Positions 8,371-17,715 of a stretch of 21,206 nt of DNA are shown here, in pieces. Origin of the DNA: Planctomycetota bacterium (GTDB taxonomy: Bacteria > Planctomycetota > UBA11346); the NCBI GenBank assembly GCA_024641365.1, contig JAHEDF010000015.1:1-21206 (forward strand). Direction: 5' to 3'. The translations under genes were made by a program, and so were the position numbers. Every line of letters starts with the position of its first letter. Positions within the stretch are counted from its first letter, which is position 1. The notes beneath the pieces were generated by a model, which worked only from the letters and a program-made list of their open reading frames with translations, made no database searches and was not told the DNA's origin.

Positions 8371-10764
8371 ATGCGCGTCAGTCTGAAATGGATCAAAAAA
8401 ATCTTAGGCGTCAGCGACTTCGGCATGTCGGTCGCCGACCTTCAAGCGCGTCTGACATTACACTTAGCAGAGTTTGAAGCCGATATCGAACGTGCAGGAC
8501 CCAATTTAGAAGGCATCGTCGTTGGCAAAGTGCTAACCTGTGAACAACACCCAGGAGCAGATCGCCTGCGTTGCACGACGGTTGATATTGGAACCGACGC
8601 ACCAGTAAAAATCGTTTGTGGTGCTCCAAATGTAGCCGCCGGGCAAACCGTCGCCGTCGCGACCATTGGCACCAAGTTGACCATGCCAGGAAAAGATGGA
8701 CAGCCACAAAGCATTACTATTAAAGCGTCAAAATTACGTGGCGAACCAAGCGAAGGCATGATTTGCGCCGAAGATGAATTAGGACTCGGTACAAGTCACG
8801 ACGGCATTATGGTTTTAGCGGATACCCTGCGTCCCGGTTTACCTTTAGCAGAGGCATTAGATATTGGCGATACCGTCTTATTAATTGAAAATCATGCCAT
8901 CACACATCGCCCCGATTTATGGGGGCAATGGGGATGGGCGCGTGAAGTAGCTGCCATATTAGGTTTCCCACCACCAGCAGTACCTGATACGAATTGGACA
9001 CCCATAGGTGATGGGTGGTCTGTCGATATTCAAACAGATGGCTGTAGCACCTATTGTGGTGCTGTGGTTGAAGGTGTTTCAAACCAACCGTCACCTACAT
9101 GGATGCAAGAATTATTAATAAGCATGGGCGTGCGTCCACTTGGTCTGTTAGTGGATGTAACCAACTATGTCATGTTAGAAATTGGCGAACCGATGCACGC
9201 CTTTGATCGTCGCGAAATTAATGGAACAAAAATAGTTGTTCGCAATGCCAAAGACAAAGAAGCATTTACTACTTTAGATGATAAGCAGCATGAATTACAA
9301 ACAGCTGATATGGTCATCGCTGATGATAAACGTGCCCTAGCGTTAGCTGGCATTATGGGTGGTGCAGGCAGCATGATTCGTGACGATACGAATACCATTG
9401 TCCTTGAAGCGGCAACCTTTGCAGCGGCACGTATTCGCCGCTCACGTCAACGTACGGGTACTGCAACTGACAGTTCCGCACGTTTTGAAAAAAGCTTATA
9501 TCCTGAATTAGCCCCTGCTGCCATTCAACGCGCAATCGCATTAATTAAAGAAATTATTCCAAGCGCGAACGTCACGCATCGATTTCATAGCGGCGTAATT
9601 AGCACGCCGACAACGACGGTTACTTTGCCCGATGGGGATTTGCAACGATTAACCAGCTTGACGCTCTCAGCAGCTGAACGCGCTACTTTATTAGAACGCT
9701 TAGGGTTTTCAGTGCAGGGTGACAATATTTCCGTCCCTTGGTGGCGGCGCAAAGACGTGACCTGCGCTGCTGATGTTATTGAAGAAATTGCGCGCTTGCA
9801 CGGCTATAATAATATCGCACCACAAACGCCGCGTTTACCTGCTGCAGCTCCTGTCATTAATATTTTACGCCAAGCTGAACATCGCGCACGGCGCATATTA
9901 TCGGCAAGTGGCTGGGATGAAGTTGCCACCTATGCATTTACGTCTGAAGCATGGGCAACGCTGCTCGGGTGGGAAAAAAATCTCATCCGTTTAGCCCACC
10001 CCTTATCCAGTGAACAAACAGTGATGCGACAAAGCTTATTACCCACATTGTTGGAAGGCTTAGCGCGAAATAACAAATATAGTAAAGCCGCTGCCATCTA
10101 TGAAGTTGGTAAACGCTATGGCAGTAATTGTGGTACCGGAGAAACACAACATGAACGCATGTTAATTGCTGGTGTGTGTTCACTTGCAGATGATGAATCA
10201 CCATTTTATGCCGCACGTGATGCCGCTTTAAGTTTATTACGCGGACTCGGTTACGAACCACGCTATGTTGCTCGTAAAGAGAGTGACAATGAACTATCAT
10301 CAGGTCGCTCTGTCGATCTTTTTGTCGGAAAACAATTAGTCGGATCTGCTGGCGAAGTACAAAAAGCCCTGCGCAGCAAAGCTGATAATCCTGGGCGCGT
10401 CGGCATGTTCCGCATTGAATTAGAGCAATTACTTGCAACACAAGGTGCAGCAAAACCAATAGCCCATATCGCACCAAGTAAATTTCAGGCTGTCGAACGC
10501 CAATTCACCTTCGATTGCCCTGAGGAACTACCGTACGGTGAAATTGAAAACGTCATGCGTCAAACCGCCGGTGAATTATTTGCCGGCAGTAGCTTAGATT
10601 CTATTTACCGTGGCCATAAAATATCATCTGGACACAAGGCCGTATCGCTGCGCATTATGATTCAAAGTCAGAATAAAACTTTAGAAGAAAAAGATCTGCA
10701 GCATTTACATAGCCGTATAATTACCGCAGTAGAAAAACGCACTGCTGCAAAATTACGTCAATAA
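8371..10764 (+). CDS. pheT: Phenylalanine--tRNA ligase beta subunit
   Basis: Beta subunit of the heterotetrameric cytoplasmic enzyme that charges tRNA-Phe; it binds tRNA, edits mischarged Tyr and completes the active-site assembly. 797 aa, usual bacterial length. N-terminal MRVSLKWI; EMAP/tRNA-binding OB domain at about 44-153 (GIVVGKV, HPGADRLR, CGAPNV, SEGMICAEDELGL); B3/4 editing domain in the middle; B5 domain at about 410-490 ending EEIARLHGYNNI; C-terminal FDX-ACB anticodon-binding domain at about 704-797 (FDCPEELPYGEI, SIYRGHKI). THRPDLWG at the end of the N-terminal part is a variant I associate with PVC and Bacteroidetes enzymes rather than Proteobacteria. pheS is not adjacent on either side, so the two subunits are encoded apart. 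Confidence 0.97.
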   Translation: MRVSLKWIKKILGVSDFGMSVADLQARLTLHLAEFEADIERAGPNLEGIVVGKVLTCEQHPGADRLRCTTVDIGTDAPVKIVCGAPNVAAGQTVAVATIGTKLTMPGKDGQPQSITIKASKLRGEPSEGMICAEDELGLGTSHDGIMVLADTLRPGLPLAEALDIGDTVLLIENHAITHRPDLWGQWGWAREVAAILGFPPPAVPDTNWTPIGDGWSVDIQTDGCSTYCGAVVEGVSNQPSPTWMQELLISMGVRPLGLLVDVTNYVMLEIGEPMHAFDRREINGTKIVVRNAKDKEAFTTLDDKQHELQTADMVIADDKRALALAGIMGGAGSMIRDDTNTIVLEAATFAAARIRRSRQRTGTATDSSARFEKSLYPELAPAAIQRAIALIKEIIPSANVTHRFHSGVISTPTTTVTLPDGDLQRLTSLTLSAAERATLLERLGFSVQGDNISVPWWRRKDVTCAADVIEEIARLHGYNNIAPQTPRLPAAAPVINILRQAEHRARRILSASGWDEVATYAFTSEAWATLLGWEKNLIRLAHPLSSEQTVMRQSLLPTLLEGLARNNKYSKAAAIYEVGKRYGSNCGTGETQHERMLIAGVCSLADDESPFYAARDAALSLLRGLGYEPRYVARKESDNELSSGRSVDLFVGKQLVGSAGEVQKALRSKADNPGRVGMFRIELEQLLATQGAAKPIAHIAPSKFQAVERQFTFDCPEELPYGEIENVMRQTAGELFAGSSLDSIYRGHKISSGHKAVSLRIMIQSQNKTLEEKDLQHLHSRIITAVEKRTAAKLRQ

Positions 10765-10789
10765 AGCTTTGGCTTTATAAAACAGAAAA

Positions 10790-10814
10790 GGCCACTATTA
10801 TTTTAATAGTGGCC
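10790..10814. terminator. Bidirectional terminator between pheT and the coiled-coil genes
   Basis: Perfect 11-bp inverted repeat GGCCACTATTA / TAATAGTGGCC with a 3-nt loop (TTT). It is preceded by AAAA on the 5' side and followed by CTTT on the 3' side. It sits 25 nt after the pheT stop and 28 nt beyond the stop of the convergent coiled-coil gene, so it can end both transcripts. Confidence 0.85.
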
Positions 10815-10842
10815 CTTTGCTTAATTAATAAAATATTATTAA

Positions 10843-13641
10843 TTAATCGACGCTGGTCAGGGTGCGCACGCGCGCATTGAGCCCGGCCAGTTTTTCTTTC
10901 ATATGACGATTTTCTTCCGTCAACGTGTCATTGCGCTCATGTAGACGGTCAACTTCATTACGATGACTCGTTTGTTTTTCTTCTATTTTACGTTTAAGAC
11001 TATCAAGCGTCGCTTTGATGCTGGCTAATTCACCACCTGCATCAGCGGCGCGACGTTCTGCTGCACGTAATTTACCTGCTAATTCGTCGCGCTCGTCGCG
11101 TAAGGATTCGACTTCACTCGCCGCTTCAGCAGCTTCTAACGCTTCGTCTAATTCCCCCTCTAATTGTTTGACGCGATCTTCCGCTTTGTTGACGCGTGAT
11201 TGCAACTGATCAGCGCGTTTCCGTTCTTCAACCGCACGAGCACCTTTTTCTGCTGCTGCTGATAAATCTTTTTGTAATGAACGGATGCGCGAGTCGCGTG
11301 ATTCGACAGCTTTTTCTAATTCACTCGCCTTCACTTCAGCAGTAGCGATACGGCCTTCCTGCACTTCGCGTAAATCAGCGAGCGTTGCTTCTGTGTCATG
11401 GCGAACGCGCGTTTCATCAGCAAGGCGTTTACGTGACGCTTCTAATTCTTTGCCAAGACTCTCGACCGTGGCGGTTTCACGCGCACGAATTTCTTCCAAT
11501 TCACCACGTACTTGTTTGAGCGTGTTTGCCCCTGCCTGTGCTTCTGATTTCAGTGTCGATAATTCACTTTCGCGATGCACCAATACTTCATCAAGGTCTT
11601 TGGCACGACGCGCTTCACGATCTAACTCATCACGTTCACCTTCTAAGCTCGTAATTTGGTTATTGGCTTGCACTAATTCTTTTTCTAGTGTGGTGACTCG
11701 TTTGCCACGTTCCGCAGATTCCGCACTTAATTTATCAATCTTATCGCCACGCGTTTTCAATTCACTTTGTAACTGCATAATGCGCGCAGCTGCTTTTTCA
11801 GCCATGTCGAGCGAAGATTTTAATAAGGCAGTTACATCAGATGCCTTACCCATGTCGGTTTCGAGTCGACGCATGGTGCGCGTAAAACGTCCAACAAAAC
11901 CTTCCGGTTTTAATCCAGCTGCCATTAAAGCAGATTCGGTAGCACCTGCTAATTCTACTAATGCACGGCCTAAGGCCTGTAAGCCGGATTCCCATGCTGA
12001 CGATTCTGCGTTATGGCGATCATTTTCTTTGGTGGCGCGGGCAATTTCACTCTTCGCACTCTCTAATTCCGACTTCAATGTTTTAGCGAGCGCTGCCTGC
12101 ACCCCCAATTGCTCGTTTTCATTTGAAAGACGAGCATTTTCACCTTTGGCTTCACTTAATTCATGACTGCGATCCGATAATTCTTTGCCGATCTTATCGA
12201 GATCTTTTTGAGCGGCTGTTAATTGTGCGCTCGCACGCACTAAATTCGCTTTCGCTTCTTTATGGGCGCTCTTTTCATTATCTAAATTTTCAGCTAACGT
12301 CGTGACTTTAGCTGCACTTGTATCGGAACGTTTGCGTACTTGTTCTAATTCTTTGTTGAGCGATTTATGGCGTTTGACTAAGATGTCCGCAAGCGCACGC
12401 GTCGAGGGCAGTAAATCTTCGCAGACATCTTCGCGGAATGCCTCTTCCAGATCGTCTTCAACAGCGTCATGCAGCGTATCAACTAGCTCAGCTAATTCGC
12501 CTCGCGCATTTGATAATTTAGGCGCATCACCTTGTTCAATTTTTCCGATTTCATCGCCTGCATCTATTAAAGTTTGACCGAGGTCTGCTGCCAAACGTTC
12601 AGCTGAACGTAATTGTTTACGCGCTTCAGACAGTTCTTTATCAAGATTTTCATTGCGACTGCGTAATTGATTTTGTTCCTGAACAAGGCGCTCGCGTTCT
12701 TTTAACGCGTTTGCTTCTGCCGTTAATGTCGAACGTGTTTGCGTCTCTAATTTTCCAGACGTTTTATCGAGGTCTTTTTCTAATCCGTTAATGGTATGCT
12801 GTGATTCTTTTAAGCGGCCAGCAGCGGCTCGTAATTCAGCATCCTTAGCTGTAATGTTTTTCGCTAATTGTTCACGTTCGCCGGTGGTCTTATCGAGATC
12901 GCCTTCTAATTCTGCAATATGCTTCCGTAACATTTTTACACGATTACTTTGCAGTGAGATACGCCCAGCTAAGGTATCAACCATTTCACGTACGCGTCCG
13001 GTAATTTCACTGAGCACGGCTGAATTATCGTCGCCTTTATGCGCCGCTAATTCACGCAGGCCTTCTTTAATTTTATCAAGTCCACCATCGTCATCGTCGT
13101 TGGTTAATGGAACCAGTGGATCACCAAGGCGTGCGCTGGCGGTCGCCAACCCACGCAAAGCCTTTGCGGCTTCGTGTACCGCGCTAGCGAGCGCTTTATG
13201 TTCTCCCGCTAAACGAGCAGCTTGATCACGCGCATGATCGCGTTCACCAACCAGCGAATCGACCGCTTTGCGATGTTCTGCTTCTTGGCGGGTTTCTAAG
13301 GTTTTTAATTTCTTTTGTGCAGCCAAGAGTGATTTCTGTGCATGTTGTGCTTGCTCTAATACTCCAATAAGCGTTTGGTTTTCACGTTCACTTTCCGCAA
13401 TTAAGGTACCGATATCGTCTGAAGCGTGATCTAATAAATCGGCCGCTACATCATCGACATCGACGGAGCTAACCGAACGAGTAGCGCGAGTTTTGGTTTT
13501 GAGCTTCTTAGCCATGGAGTTATCCCGTCCGTAGGTTTTATGTAGGTTAGTTGATTGTGGTTTCGTACGCTTACTTTTTACAGATACACTTGAACGATTA
13601 TTAGAATGTGCGCTGCTTTTATTGGCTGTCCTTTTAGTCAT
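10843..13641 (-). CDS. Long coiled-coil protein, 932 aa (second gene of coiled-coil pair)
   Basis: Function unknown. Almost the whole chain from about residue 85 is heptad-patterned and rich in Ala, Glu, Lys, Arg and Leu, with one Trp (550) and one Cys (407). There is no signal peptide, membrane segment or Walker motif, so it is probably a cytoplasmic structural or scaffold protein and not an SMC ATPase. The coiled coil is broken by three helical modules with Gly/Pro turns: about 145-225, 345-425 and 545-615, spaced about 200 residues apart. The same modules, in the same order, occur in the upstream neighbour. A 42-residue repeat (LEGDLDKTTGE at 245, LEKDLDKTSGK at 287) is visible. Residues 1-58 form a Ser/Lys/Arg-rich basic tail. 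The ATG at 13641 has AGGA (13649-13652) at 7 nt, which favours it over Met43 (13515). The gene follows its neighbour by 34 nt, so the two are probably cotranscribed. Confidence 0.85.
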   Translation of the reverse strand: MTKRTANKSSAHSNNRSSVSVKSKRTKPQSTNLHKTYGRDNSMAKKLKTKTRATRSVSSVDVDDVAADLLDHASDDIGTLIAESERENQTLIGVLEQAQHAQKSLLAAQKKLKTLETRQEAEHRKAVDSLVGERDHARDQAARLAGEHKALASAVHEAAKALRGLATASARLGDPLVPLTNDDDDGGLDKIKEGLRELAAHKGDDNSAVLSEITGRVREMVDTLAGRISLQSNRVKMLRKHIAELEGDLDKTTGEREQLAKNITAKDAELRAAAGRLKESQHTINGLEKDLDKTSGKLETQTRSTLTAEANALKERERLVQEQNQLRSRNENLDKELSEARKQLRSAERLAADLGQTLIDAGDEIGKIEQGDAPKLSNARGELAELVDTLHDAVEDDLEEAFREDVCEDLLPSTRALADILVKRHKSLNKELEQVRKRSDTSAAKVTTLAENLDNEKSAHKEAKANLVRASAQLTAAQKDLDKIGKELSDRSHELSEAKGENARLSNENEQLGVQAALAKTLKSELESAKSEIARATKENDRHNAESSAWESGLQALGRALVELAGATESALMAAGLKPEGFVGRFTRTMRRLETDMGKASDVTALLKSSLDMAEKAAARIMQLQSELKTRGDKIDKLSAESAERGKRVTTLEKELVQANNQITSLEGERDELDREARRAKDLDEVLVHRESELSTLKSEAQAGANTLKQVRGELEEIRARETATVESLGKELEASRKRLADETRVRHDTEATLADLREVQEGRIATAEVKASELEKAVESRDSRIRSLQKDLSAAAEKGARAVEERKRADQLQSRVNKAEDRVKQLEGELDEALEAAEAASEVESLRDERDELAGKLRAAERRAADAGGELASIKATLDSLKRKIEEKQTSHRNEVDRLHERNDTLTEENRHMKEKLAGLNARVRTLTSVD

Positions 13642-13675
13642 ATCTGTATCCTATTTGTAAGCATGTGTGAAAAGG

Positions 13676-16600
13676 TTAACTGCGGCGACCACGGGTTTTG
13701 AGTCCAGCTAATTCACCACGAAGTGAACTTAACTCTGCTGCTGTTCGGGCCGCTGAACTGCGTTCATCGGCAATTTCTTCTTCTAAGGCTGATAAACGTC
13801 GTTTCCATTCGCGCTCTAAGCGCGTGCGTTGACGACTCAGCTCCGTGGTTCGCGCACGTTCTTCGGCAAGCGCAGATTCAGCATCACGCATAGCGCGCTC
13901 AGCTTCTTCTAATTCAGCACTCATGCGTGCGTAGGCGGATTCAGCATCAGTAACCGCATTGAGTCGATCACTATCGGCATCGCGTTCATTTCGTAATCGC
14001 GCCACTTCGTTATTAGCTGAATTTAATTTCGCATCGAGCGTGCGAATGCGCGCTTCAAGTCCCATGACTTCTGTTTGACGCATACGTAATTTATCGAGTT
14101 CATTACGCATTTTCGCTAATTGCGCGTCGCGTTCTTCGAGCGTTATTTGTAATGCCGCGTCTTTTTCTTTTGCACCCGCACGTTCGGCTTCCAATAAAGC
14201 AACGTTTTCGTCGAGTTGTGTCATTAGGTTTTCACGCTCACGTTCGCCATCAGAGCGCGCTAAGCGCAAGCGCTCATTAATGTCTGTCACATCTTGATGC
14301 AATGCTTGAGCACGGGCATTCGCTTCGTCAACTTCAGCGCGAGCGGCATGTAAGCGGCTGTCTAATTCCGCAGTTTGTCGGGCCGATTCTTCACGCAGTT
14401 GATCCAATTCTTCACTAAGTCGCTGACGTTCAGCACTGACACCAGATAATTCATCAGGCAGACCCGCCAACTCTGCAAATTTTCCTTTAAGATCATTACA
14501 TTCCTGTTTGAGACCCTCAGCTGATTTATGTTCTTCTTTTAATTTATCTTTCAGCGCAATTGATTCACGACGATTGGCTTCAACTTGATTCGCTAACGCT
14601 TGTGCTTGTTCAGCGGCACGAGCACACACAGAACGAGCGCTTTCGACGGCAATTTCAAATTCTGCGCCGGCCATTGCGCGATCTATGCGTGCCGTGGTGC
14701 GAGTGAGATGACGTGAACCAGTTGGCATGCCGACACCAACGCGATCAACCGCTGCATTAGCTGCATGTCCTAATTCTTTTACCGCATCAAGGAGTCGTGA
14801 TGTCACTTCTTTAGCCGCATCGCTTTGCGCACGGCTTTGTTCTAATTCCGTGCGTAATGCTGGAACTAATTGTGCTTCACTTTGCGCTGCTTCAATTTGT
14901 GCTTTGTGTTCTGCTACTTGTTCTTGGACTTGAGCGAGATCAGCAGTCACAGCCGCTAACGATTGATGCGCTTCTGCTAATTCGCGTGCCGTGGTACGTG
15001 CTTCCTCACGGGATTTTTCTAAATCACGTGATAAATCACCACCTCGTTCATCCGCTGCTTTGGCTTTCGTTTCAATTTTGGTGAGTTTGGCTTCAGTTTC
15101 TTGGAGAATTTTTGCGCTATCACTTGCAGCTTGTGCTGCCGATTCAGCAGATTCCTGTAGCTGTTTACGTAAATCAGCGCTCGCATTAAGTGCATTGCTC
15201 AGCTCAACATCTAATTGCTCAAGGCGTGTTGCTGCTGATTTTGCGAGTGATGCCGGAGCACCAGTTGTTTCCAGTGCTTTGCCTAGCACTGTGCCAATTT
15301 CTGCTAATTGCGCATGAGCTTCATCGGCAGCTTTACGAGCATCGGTAAATTCTTTTCTCGCTTCACTAACAGCTTGCTCCACACTGCTCTTACCGCTTTC
15401 TGCGGCAGCAAGCCGTGTACGCAAACGGTCTATTTCTTCTTTGCTGGTGGTTTTTATTTCATTCGCTTTTTCATTCCAACGCGTCACATCAGCCGCTAAT
15501 TCCTGGCGAATAGTTTCACTTTTCGCGAGGGCTTCTTCTGCAGCATCAAGTGCCTGATTGCGTTCTGAAACTTCTGCTTCGGCAGCGGTTGCGCGTGCAG
15601 CCGCTTCTTCAAGTCGACGATGCAGGTCGGCAATTCGTGCTGATGTATCGCGTACTTGTTCGCGTGCGCTTTGTGCCTCACCTACTTGAGTGGCCAAATG
15701 TTCGCAAACGCGATTGAGCGCTTGGACAGCAGAACCTTTGGTTGCCGCTAAAGTACCGAGACGACTAGCTAAATTATCAATTGCTGAACCTCTCAGGCCA
15801 ACAGCGGCTGCGCTTAATTCACGTGCCGCATGATCAGCTTCTTCTGCGGATGCATCATCTCCTGCGCTGGCAGCTAGTGTTTCCAATCCTGTGCGCAGTG
15901 CTTCAGCTAAATCTGCGACCACATCACGCGCTTCTTCAGCGCGTGCTTGTGATTCGGCAGCCGAAGCCTGGGCTGATTGGTAATCTCGTTTTGCTGTTTC
16001 TGTTGCTGAAACCGCAGCGGCTAATGCCGTGGCATGTTCACGGGCTGCAGAGAGACGTTCTTCTTCAACGGTTTCTAATTGTTGCGCAAGTGCAGCGCGA
16101 GCGCGTTCTAATTCATTCAGCGAATCTTTAATTGAAGCTGCTTCCGCTTCCTTTTTCAAAATAGTAGCAGTTTGTTTTTTAGTGGCGGCGTCTCGAGCTG
16201 CTAATGCCGCATCGCGTTCTGATTGTGCAGTTTCACGTGCTTTTTCGCTCTCCGCTAATGCTTTTTCAATGTCCTGTAATTGTTTTTGCGCCTGGGTATG
16301 CTCTTTATGGAGTGATTGAACTTCGTTTTCCAAGATATCTTTATCACGTTCGGTCGTTTTTAACGTCGACTCTAAGAAAGCGATCTTTTCAAGTAATGTG
16401 CCCGCATGCTTGTTGGTCTTTTCTAATTCAGTACGTAATTTTTTATTGTTCTCTTCTGCATCTTGCAGGCTTTTCGTCAATGCTTCGGACTGGTCGCCAC
16501 CAGCGTTTGCGACTTTGCGTAATTCAGCTAATTCTTTTTCCGCCTGACTACTTTGTTTCTGTAAATGATCTCGCTCGACTTCTAACCCCGTCAGTTTAGC

Positions 16601-17527
16601 AGATACTTCATCAAGGCTCTTGCGCGCTTCTGCCTCTTTTGTTTGTGCTTCAATTGCTTCGCTATGAAATTTCTTAATTTTCTCGGCTGATACCGTAACT
16701 GAATCAAGTAACTCAACCACACGATGCTTTAATTGACGTACTTCTGCAATTGCGGAAACTTTCTTCGCGCGTTCTTCTGCTAAATTACCTTTTAATATCT
16801 GCAGTTCGTCGGTATTAATAGCTGGCGCCGATACTGGTGCCGGTATCGCCATTTTATCGTGTTCGGCTTCCGGTTTAGCCTTGAGACTCGCTTCTAATTC
16901 TGCAACACGTTGTTTTAAATTCCAATTTTCTGACTCAATATTTTTGGCGGCTAATTTAGTTGCCGCTAATTCTTGCTGCATGGCATTGTGTGCATCATTA
17001 TTGACATCAATTGGCAACGTCGCCAATGCGGTGCATGCTTCTTCAGCTATCGCTAGGCGTGATTCAGGATTTGCGTGATCATCTAAGAGTCGCGCTTTGG
17101 TTTCTTCATTCATGCCAGGTAAATGAGCAAGCATGCGCCAGAGACGGCCAATTTGCTGTTTTAATTCGTGGGTTTTATGTTCAGTCGCATTTAATTGCGC
17201 ATATGCACGACCACTGGAGGTATCTAAATATTCCAGCCGTTCTCGCAGCGCTTCAATTGCGTGTAGCAGTACTTTTAATGACAGAATTGCTTCGTTTGAT
17301 TGGTCGTCAGCCTGTTCATTCGCTAAAACCTGACGCAGGCGTTCAGATAAACCTACAAAAGGACCGTCTTCTGGTGCACCTGGAGGGTGTAAGCGATCAA
17401 AAACTCGTGCTAAGTTTTCTACTAATCGCTTTAACGCCTCTGAACTATCGCGTTTCCTCGCAATGGAACGACTACCATTCCGCGATTCACCACCTGTCGT
17501 ATCGTTAGTAGTAAGGGGGCCAGTCAT
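13676..17527 (-). CDS. Giant coiled-coil protein, 1283 aa (first gene of coiled-coil pair)
   Basis: Function unknown. Residues 27-215 form a helical, less regular N-terminal region with aromatic and Pro residues (DRLHPPGAPEDG, GRLWRMLAHLPGM), followed by a short Pro/Ala linker (228-236). From about 240 to the end the chain is mostly Ala/Glu/Arg-rich coiled coil. Three non-heptad modules interrupt it at about 534-615, 738-782 and 905-975. These align with the three modules of the downstream gene product; for example RHLTRTTARIDRAM at 939-952 pairs with GRFTRTMRRLETDM. No signal peptide, transmembrane helix, or nucleotide-binding motif is visible. The ATG at 17525-17527 has only a weak GGA upstream. 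A candidate promoter lies 55-83 nt ahead. It could be a cytoskeletal or filament-like scaffold, by analogy with other bacterial coiled-coil-rich proteins; this is inference. Confidence 0.85.
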   Translation of the reverse strand: MTGPLTTNDTTGGESRNGSRSIARKRDSSEALKRLVENLARVFDRLHPPGAPEDGPFVGLSERLRQVLANEQADDQSNEAILSLKVLLHAIEALRERLEYLDTSSGRAYAQLNATEHKTHELKQQIGRLWRMLAHLPGMNEETKARLLDDHANPESRLAIAEEACTALATLPIDVNNDAHNAMQQELAATKLAAKNIESENWNLKQRVAELEASLKAKPEAEHDKMAIPAPVSAPAINTDELQILKGNLAEERAKKVSAIAEVRQLKHRVVELLDSVTVSAEKIKKFHSEAIEAQTKEAEARKSLDEVSAKLTGLEVERDHLQKQSSQAEKELAELRKVANAGGDQSEALTKSLQDAEENNKKLRTELEKTNKHAGTLLEKIAFLESTLKTTERDKDILENEVQSLHKEHTQAQKQLQDIEKALAESEKARETAQSERDAALAARDAATKKQTATILKKEAEAASIKDSLNELERARAALAQQLETVEEERLSAAREHATALAAAVSATETAKRDYQSAQASAAESQARAEEARDVVADLAEALRTGLETLAASAGDDASAEEADHAARELSAAAVGLRGSAIDNLASRLGTLAATKGSAVQALNRVCEHLATQVGEAQSAREQVRDTSARIADLHRRLEEAAARATAAEAEVSERNQALDAAEEALAKSETIRQELAADVTRWNEKANEIKTTSKEEIDRLRTRLAAAESGKSSVEQAVSEARKEFTDARKAADEAHAQLAEIGTVLGKALETTGAPASLAKSAATRLEQLDVELSNALNASADLRKQLQESAESAAQAASDSAKILQETEAKLTKIETKAKAADERGGDLSRDLEKSREEARTTARELAEAHQSLAAVTADLAQVQEQVAEHKAQIEAAQSEAQLVPALRTELEQSRAQSDAAKEVTSRLLDAVKELGHAANAAVDRVGVGMPTGSRHLTRTTARIDRAMAGAEFEIAVESARSVCARAAEQAQALANQVEANRRESIALKDKLKEEHKSAEGLKQECNDLKGKFAELAGLPDELSGVSAERQRLSEELDQLREESARQTAELDSRLHAARAEVDEANARAQALHQDVTDINERLRLARSDGERERENLMTQLDENVALLEAERAGAKEKDAALQITLEERDAQLAKMRNELDKLRMRQTEVMGLEARIRTLDAKLNSANNEVARLRNERDADSDRLNAVTDAESAYARMSAELEEAERAMRDAESALAEERARTTELSRQRTRLEREWKRRLSALEEEIADERSSAARTAAELSSLRGELAGLKTRGRRS

Positions 17528-17581
17528 CCGTGATCCAAATTAATATTGTTTAAATTGGTAAGTGTCGAAACACGCCCTTTA

Positions 17582-17610
17582 AGTATCCCTCACATTGTGA
17601 GAGATGGCAA
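17582..17610 (-). promoter_or_regulatory. Candidate promoter of the coiled-coil operon with a dyad in the spacer
   Basis: On the minus strand TTGCCA (17605-17610), a 17-nt spacer and GATACT (17582-17587) give five and four matches to the sigma70 hexamers. The spacer holds a dyad, CTCACA-T-TGTGAG on the plus strand (17589-17601), well placed for a repressor. Transcription would start near 17575, leaving a leader of about 48 nt that includes a small GTGT-TTCG-ACAC hairpin (17562-17573). Confidence 0.5.
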
Positions 17611-17715
17611 GTATGTGTTCAGCGATGCATAAGGTTTATAGCTGAATGTTTTACACACCGTGGAGACCAATTTATCTCAACGCGGATCAATATTGACACC
17701 GTTAAAACTAATTCA

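Noticed and set aside
9983..10477. 164-codon minus-strand ORF inside pheT
   Set aside because: Antisense to a conserved part of pheT; translation is His/Leu/Arg-rich with no recognisable motif.
11285..12166. 293-codon plus-strand ORF inside the coiled-coil gene
   Set aside because: It is antisense to a clear coiled-coil gene, and its Ser/Ala/Arg-rich translation is what reversed Ala/Glu/Leu/Arg codons give. No domain and no ribosome binding site.
10843..17527. SMC, Rad50 or MukB-type chromosome ATPases
   Set aside because: Neither protein has a Walker A, Walker B or ABC signature at its ends, and there is no central hinge domain of the SMC type.
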